In this document: piece after piece, positions 58,630 to 64,000 of the stretch
Layout: every line of letters starts with the position of its first letter
Numbering within the stretch: the first letter of the stretch is position 1
Origin: Isoetes taiwanensis
Taxonomy: Eukaryota > Streptophyta > Lycopodiopsida > Isoetales > Isoetaceae
DNA length: 64,000 nt
NCBI GenBank assembly: GCA_021234155.1
Contig: JAJEKV010000061.1
Coordinates: 3,743,950 to 3,807,949 of the forward strand
Direction: 5' to 3'
Translations under genes and position numbers: made by a program
Notes under the pieces: model-generated
What the model was told of the DNA's origin: nothing
Databases searched by the model: none
The model's input: the letters and a program-made list of their open reading frames with translations, nothing else

Positions 58630-59350
58630 TTCCTTCACGAAGAAAAAAGGCAGGTCTGAGTGCCTTTCTCGAAGAATGAAGGAAGGTCTGAGAAAGACAA
58701 CTTAGGAAAAGGCGAGTCCGAGGGTCTTTTTCGATTCGCGAGTCGAGAAAGGTAGCTCAGAGCAAAAAACGCAGGTCTGAAGGCCTTTCTCACCTCATGA
58801 GTCAAGAAAGATAGCTCATTTAAAAAAGAACGCAAGTCCGAGAGCAAAAAATGCAGGTCGGAAAGGCAGCTCAAAGCAAAAGAATGCAGGTCTAAGGGTC
58901 TTTCTTGACTGATGAGTCGAGAAAGGCAGCTCAGAACAAAAAACACAGGTCCGAGGGCAAAAAATACAGGTCTGAGGGCCTTCTTGAGAGAAAGGCAGCT
59001 CAGAGCGAAAAAAGCGGCAAGTCTGAGGGTCTTTCTCGACTCACGAGTTGAGAAAGGCAGTCGAACAAAAACGCGATCGAGAGCAAAAATGCTGGTCCGA
59101 GGGGCCTTTTCGACCTCACGAAATCGAGGAAGGCACCGTGAGTGAAAAGCTAAGTCCGAGGGCCTTTCGACTCAAAGGCAGTTTAATGAAAACGAGGTCG
59201 ACAAAAAAAAATGCCGGCTGAGGGACTTTCTCAACTCGTGAGTCGAGAAAGGTAGGTCAGAGCGAAAAAAGACAAGTCTGAGTTCTCGACAGGTCGTGAG
59301 TGAAGAAAGGTAGGTCTGAGGACGTTTCTCGACTCACGAGTCGAGAAAGG
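58630..59350. repeat. Hairpin minisatellite upstream of sucrose synthase
   Basis: About 8-10 degenerate units of roughly 60-100 bp built from AGGTCTGAGGGCCTTTCTCG-ACTCACGAGTCGAGAAAGG and CAGCTCAGAGCAAAAAA. Each unit centres on a palindrome. At 59325-59348 it is TTTCTCGACT-CACG-AGTCGAGAAA, with perfect 10-bp arms. Other units (58727, 58785, 58901, 59030, 59224) keep the stem with changes. Confidence 0.88.
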
Positions 59351-59359
59351 TTTGAGGGC

Positions 59360-60340
59360 TATATTGTAACCAAATTTTTCATCTCTATTAAAGACTATAA
59401 GGTTGGGCCGCCTTCATTCACAATTTTCAACAGAGATAAGAAGACCCCATTTTTCGCTTCATATTTGGTAATTCTACCAAGATACTGTATCAATATACTC
59501 CATACTATAGTTAAGCACACGTCATGATTCTTACCTATAGCTCTATCTTTACTATGATGATAGGGTAGGATCTCCCCTATGATGATATTGTTGATATGCT
59601 TTCACATGTATGCTATAGTGAGCCACCCTTCGAGGTGGAGCTATTTATGTTTGATATCATGTGCTCATGTTTATTTACGCTTCCGCAGCTAGGATGGTCC
59701 CGAGGAAAGATGGGACAAATGACACGCCCATTCTTCCTCACCAAATCCCTGGTAAGGGATGGGTGCTAGGTGGACGGCCCTTGTCAACGTGGTTGCCATG
59801 GGGTGGAACTCTGGCTTCGGATATGATGGGAGCATCGTAGATGGAGTAGAAGACGTCACATGGAGCCAGAAATAGTTAAAGATGGAGAGCAGAGAAGCTA
59901 GTGGAGGAAGGCCGGAGATTGCATGGTGGCAAAGGAAGGCCTGCATAGAAGATCTTGCAAGGGAGCGGAAAAAGAATGGGAGGAAATAGGTGCAGGGCTG
60001 CTTAGGCCATAATGGGCGACGTTTGCTGCAGTGGTTTTGCCAAAAGATCTTGCCGAAGGGGCACTCGAATTTTCAAAGGCAGCCAAAATTTGAATATGGC
60101 CAGCCCAGTTTTGATCAGGGGCAGTCGGATTTTGAGCATTGGATGCCCTGTTTATTAAATTCTTGTTCGCTTCAATTCTTGGAGCTAAAGCCAAATCTGT
60201 TGCAAAGGTCAGGCAGACAATGAAGGAGGAAGAAGGAAGCTTTGAATTATCAACTAGAATAAGACTACATGGTTAGGATTCAAAGATTCTTATATGCACA
60301 ATGGAAACGTACTAAAACAGAAATTTCAATAATTCAAGCT
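59360..60340. other. LTR-like remnant next to the Copia element
   Basis: 59580-59830 resembles 47170-47350 (3' part of the LTR at 45768) in order of motifs: a CCTTTGAGGT/CCTTCGAGGT block, then CGCTTCCGC, then GATGGAGGGCCCGT/GGTGGACGGCCCTT. This suggests a diverged relative of that LTR. The frames at 59689-60223 are not recognisable proteins. Confidence 0.35.
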
Positions 60341-60399
60341 TAAGATTCCGGCTTGAGATCAAGGCACTGAGAAGGTGCACTGTCCATCCCTTTGGAGGA

Positions 60400-61830
60400 T
60401 GTCACGTTTCAATACTCCTGCTTGGAAGACTCCAAAGGGATAGAGCTCACTTTGTCTGGATCTCCTGCTTGAGTTGAGCCCCATGGAAGAATGCAAAGAT
60501 TGGTCATGTGCTGTTGGAATTTGGAAGGAGGAAGTGGTTTTGTGATAGATCAACTGCCAGGTGATGAGTATTACAGTAAGGCATGCGAATAGTCCCATCC
60601 TGAACTTGTTCCCTGAGATAATGAAAGTGCACTTTCATGTGCTTGGATTTGGGATGGTATTTGGAATCTTTACCGAGTGTTATGGCACTTTTGGTTATCA
60701 CAAAAAACTGTGCTGAAGTTGGAGATCATCTATAATTTTCTGTACCCAAACAGCTTCTTTGGCAACCTCACATGCAGCTATTTACTCAGCTTCCATGGTA
60801 GATTGAGTAATGACTGATTGCTTTTTAGAATTCCAAGTGATAACACTGCTATTGAAAAGAAAGCAATATCCTAATGTGGAGCGAGATTCAGCTACTCTGA
60901 TGCTGACTATCCGGGAGACAAGGTCGAGGAGGAGATCCTGTGAGGAAGATGGACAAAAGCGGAGGCAGTAACTGCTCGTGGCTTTTAGATAGCAGAGTAC
61001 TCGTTTCAAGGCATGCCAGTGAGCTAAGCCAAGATTTGAGAAAATGTGCTGAGAAAGCTGGCAGAGAACTTAAGTCTGGCCAGGTGGAAACTATCAGATA
61101 ATTGAGGCAGCCAATGACACTTTGATAAGGAATTTGGTGCATTCGTTGTTGCTCTTCTTAAGTTTGAATGCATTGGAAAGAAGAAAGCTGAATGCCAGGT
61201 TCCATGGGAGTCGAGACAACATTGCATGAAGCCATAGCAAATCTGGTCAAAATCTTGAGACTGTATCATGCATAGAAAAACATTGAGTGAGCTACTCCTT
61301 GAAAGTGTTGAGAGCTTGCAAGGAGTTGTTGATGATAATAGTATCATCGATATACAAGCCTAGCAGGATGATTGCATTAAAAGTATGAAACTAATAGAGA
61401 TTTGTATCTACAGTATCACTGTGAAAACCCATCTGAGTGAGGAATTGATGCATTTTCTCATACCAGGACTGCGGTGGCTTGCTTGAGACTATAAGTTGCC
61501 CTATATAATCGACATACAAGCTGCTCAGTGCCCGGTTGGATGTACCCTTCTGACTGTTGCAGATAGACCTCTTCTTGAAGCTCACCACAAAGAGAAAAGC
61601 AGTCTGGACATCCATCTGATGGATTTCTAGGTTTTGAGTTGTTGCAAATGCCAAGATTGAGGTCATTTTTATGACTGGAGCAAAGGTTTCTTGGTAATCT
61701 TGATGGAATGTTGGAGAATCTAGTGGAATCTTCATAGAATTGATGGATCTACATAGAATCTTAGGAAATCTAGAGGAGTCTTTGGGAATTAATGTGGATC
61801 TCAATAGAATCTATGGGAATCTCGAGAGAA
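60400..61830 (-). mobile_element. Ty1/copia retrotransposon remnant (RT-RNase H)
   Basis: On the minus strand, 61391-61804 has DYQETFAPVIKMTSILAFA, TTQNLEIHQMDVQTAFL and QSWYEKMHQFLTQMGFH. Near 61350 is the catalytic LYIDDTIIINNS. 60888-61142 has IPYQSVIGCLNYL and STWPDLS. 60782-61009 has the RNase H string STLGYCFLFNSSVITWNSKK followed by QSVITQSTMEAE. 60504-60701 has KHMKVHFHYLREQVQDGTI. This order is Copia RT then RNase H. Gag, protease and integrase are missing. The 5' side is replaced by a GAATCT-rich repeat. Several frameshifts. Confidence 0.88.
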
Positions 61831-62110
61831 TCTTTAGGAATCTAAGTGGATCTCCATAAAATATTTGAGCATCTAGGGAATCTCAATGGCATCTTGGAGA
61901 CTCTTCATTGGATCCTAGAGAATCTAGGAGAATTTACATGAGAATGTATGGGAATCTTGGAGGAATCTAGAGGAATCTAAGAGAATCTTCATAAGACATA
62001 TGAGAATCTAGGGGAATCTTGTTGAAATATTGAAGAATCTAAGAGAATCTTCATAGAATCTACAAGAATCTACGAGAATCTACAATAAAATCTTGGGGAA
62101 TCTAGAGGTT
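61660..62110. repeat. GAATCT-rich minisatellite
   Basis: About 450 bp in which GAATCT/GGAATCT recurs every 10-17 bp (for example GAATCTAGAGGAATCTAAGA). It begins within the Copia RT reading frame, just upstream of its conserved DYQETF block, and continues to 62105. Confidence 0.9.
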
Positions 62111-62499
62111 GTGCCTCACCACTCTCATTATGGAATTAACTCCATGGGAAGTGTTGAAGACAATCAGGACGTGGGCCCTATCCCACCCATTCCATAGAGA
62201 ATTTCTTCCACTTAATGAGGCACCCTGGCACCGAGGAGAATGTATCTAGTAATTGGCTTGCACTTTTTAGATTGTTTTCATCTACTAGTAAGAAGAGAAA
62301 AGACTCGTTTGGATACTGTTACAAATTTGTTGTAATCAATCCCATATATGAAGTCCTTCTATTAAAGAAGCTTGAAGAAATAGTTGTTAAAATGATTCCA
62401 CGGCAATATTAAATGGAAATGGTGCCAGTGCATTTTGCCTGATGCCTCTTTTGATTTCGAAAATAGGAGAGGATTCGCCATGCATTTAAAGTGATGCAC

Positions 62500-63350
62500 G
62501 TTTTGAATACAGTAGCTTCTTGAAGTTGTTTTTGAAAGCTTCACCACATTCCAGGTTTAACAACCTTTTATCCAAGAAGCTCCATTTGATAATATCATAA
62601 GCTTTAGTAAAATCCAGATTCCAGCTTGATATAAACCACTTCTTGTTCAGTTTTCCTATCCCAATATGAACCTTTAAAAGCAGTTGTTACATTACTTGAA
62701 ATACTCCTCCCACAGAAAAATCCTGATTGCTCAAAAGAGATTTTCTTTGCCAGTATAGGCTTTAATTTTTCTGTCAAAGCCTTTGTTATGATTTTGTAGG
62801 ATGCAGGCAAAAGTGTGGTGGGACGCCAATCATTGATGTTACTTGAATCCTTAGTCTTAAGAATTCGAGAAATATAGCCTGTATTTAGTTTTGCATCCAA
62901 GTTATTAGCTTGTATAAAATTTATGTAGGCTGAAAGATGCCTTCATTTGTCCATTTCCAATGAGTTTGTAGAAATTCAATTGGTATTCCATCCATCCCAG
63001 GGCATTTGCCTTTGTCTAGTGAGAGGACTGCCTAATGCAAGACAGTCTACTGATAACAATTGACCCAAGACTTGTTGTTCATGTCTTCTAATTGATTGTA
63101 TCTTTGGTGTCCTGATATGGCATACTTTTTTCCTACAAAAAAATTTCTAAATGGTCATGTACAAATTATTTCAGTTCATCTAAACTACTCAAAATAGATC
63201 TATCTTCTAATGTGATTTGAGAAAGAGTTGTTGACCATTTATTTTGCGTTGCCGCCTTAAAGAAGAATCTTGAACATTTATCTGCCTGCTTCAGCCATAT
63301 TAAGCCATCTTTTTTTCTATTTTCTATTACTTGAATCTCCTTTTTATTTT
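62500..63350 (-). mobile_element. L1-type LINE fragment (reverse transcriptase)
   Basis: On the minus strand: WLKQADKCSRFFFKAATQNK (near 63300-63240), then GMDGIPIEFLQTHWKW (near 62990), then 62604-62900 with ILKTKDSSNINDWRPTTLL, SYKIITKALTEKLKPILAKK, FEQSGFFCGRSISSN. A shifted continuation near 62600 reads FTKAYDIIKWSFLDKRLL. This is the L1 RT N-terminal half in order. Frameshifted and lacking the YxDD part, so inactive. Confidence 0.85.
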
Positions 63351-63354
63351 TTAT

Positions 63355-63846
63355 TTATCAAATAACCACAACCCATAGTGGACTAGGAGCCGAGACATCA
63401 AGCTAGCGAGTAGTAGCAGGCTTTCTCAATATCTACTGCTACCAGGATCCTGAACTTGCGTATTATAGGGGTTGTAGAGGCAAAGACTGATGTGCATTCA
63501 AATGTGGATGTGGCTTTGCATTTGTTCACTGGCATCATGCATGTGAAGGTTGCTAAAGTTGTCTGTGCTTCTAGGGTAGGAGCGGCAAGATTTGATCGTC
63601 CTGCTCTTAGCCGCCTACATGTTCTTCAACATGGCAACCAAGAGACTAGTTTCTCAGTACAGGAGGACCTTTCCCCTCTTCAATTGTGTTAACCATAAGA
63701 AGGAGCTTTGCAAAGTAAGGGTAGCCCACCTGCAAAAGAAATGCCCATTTGGTGGTGTATAGGGGAGGTGCAACAATCATTCTAGACTAATAGCCTATCA
63801 ATCCTTAGATTAGCTATGTCTAGATAATTCAAGTAACACAAAATTA
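63355..63846. other. Right-hand spacer, no gene recognised
   Basis: The frame 63456-63692 (78 codons) has no known motif. CTACTGCTACCAGGATCC-like sequence at 63438 is not a recognisable site. Confidence 0.4.
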
Positions 63847-63920
63847 CCATTACCATTACCATTACCATTACCATTAGCATTAGCATTAGCATTAGCGTTT
63901 TTTTTTTTTTTTTTTTATTT
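63847..63920. repeat. (CCATTA)n/(GCATTA)n hexanucleotide repeat and T-run
   Basis: Five or six ACCATT units change to AGCATT units, followed by about 19 T. Probably a retroposon tail or simple microsatellite. Confidence 0.9.
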
Positions 63921-64000
63921 TTGGGCTTCGGTGCCCCTTTGTTGTTTGGGTCCCATGGCCAATTTGGTCTCTGTGGACGTTAAAAAACCTATCTATCTAG

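Overview
This window is nuclear DNA of a land plant. The evidence is a complete intron-rich sucrose synthase gene, fragments of plant genes (COI1, EXORDIUM-like, ETF-QO, COG5), plant-type LTR retrotransposons primed by initiator tRNA-Met, CACTA and Mutator transposons, and an H3-variant gene resembling CENH3. I cannot name the species. The repeat-dense landscape and the COI1 and sucrose synthase sequences would fit a seed-free vascular plant or another large-genome plant, but that is a guess. No rRNA gene, tRNA gene, CRISPR array or bacterial-style operon is visible.

Layout. 1-2.26 kb holds a frameshifted COG5-like exon. 2.26-14.0 kb is one Ty3/gypsy chromovirus on the minus strand. Its lower-coordinate (3') LTR is split twice. 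A 2.58 kb insertion carries COI1 and ETF-QO fragments. A 2.2 kb Mutator-like element with an exact 9-bp target duplication carries an EXORDIUM-like fragment. 14.0-14.7 kb is a LINE 3' end. 14.7-21.8 kb is mostly unrecognised AT-rich DNA. 21.8-28.8 kb is non-coding repeat territory: a micro-hairpin array, a degenerate ~1-2 kb-period tandem array and a 129-bp direct repeat. 28.8-33.5 kb holds an unrecognised pair of open frames and an 0.8 kb duplication. 33.5-35.25 kb is a second LINE copy, followed by a GC-rich unidentified block to ~37.9 kb. 41.6-44.9 kb is a decayed CACTA element. 45.77-47.41 kb is an LTR with a primer-binding site. 47.96-49.11 kb is the H3-variant (CENH3-like) gene with one in-frame stop, followed by three 200-bp-period hairpin repeats and a TATA box. 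52.0-52.4 kb holds a tandem tRNA-derived SINE-like repeat. 54.09-57.89 kb is sucrose synthase on the minus strand (14 coding exons, 825 aa). Its upstream side carries a hairpin minisatellite at 58.6-59.35 kb. 60.4-61.8 kb is Copia, interrupted by a GAATCT-rich array. 62.5-63.35 kb is an L1-type LINE.

Only sucrose synthase looks intact and functional; the H3 variant is the second gene of real interest. The rest is nested, decaying transposon sequence. The most unusual signal is structural. Four separate arrays have a small hairpin as the repeating unit. A two-hairpin motif with covarying outer stems recurs in both LINE 3' ends and at 21.96 kb.
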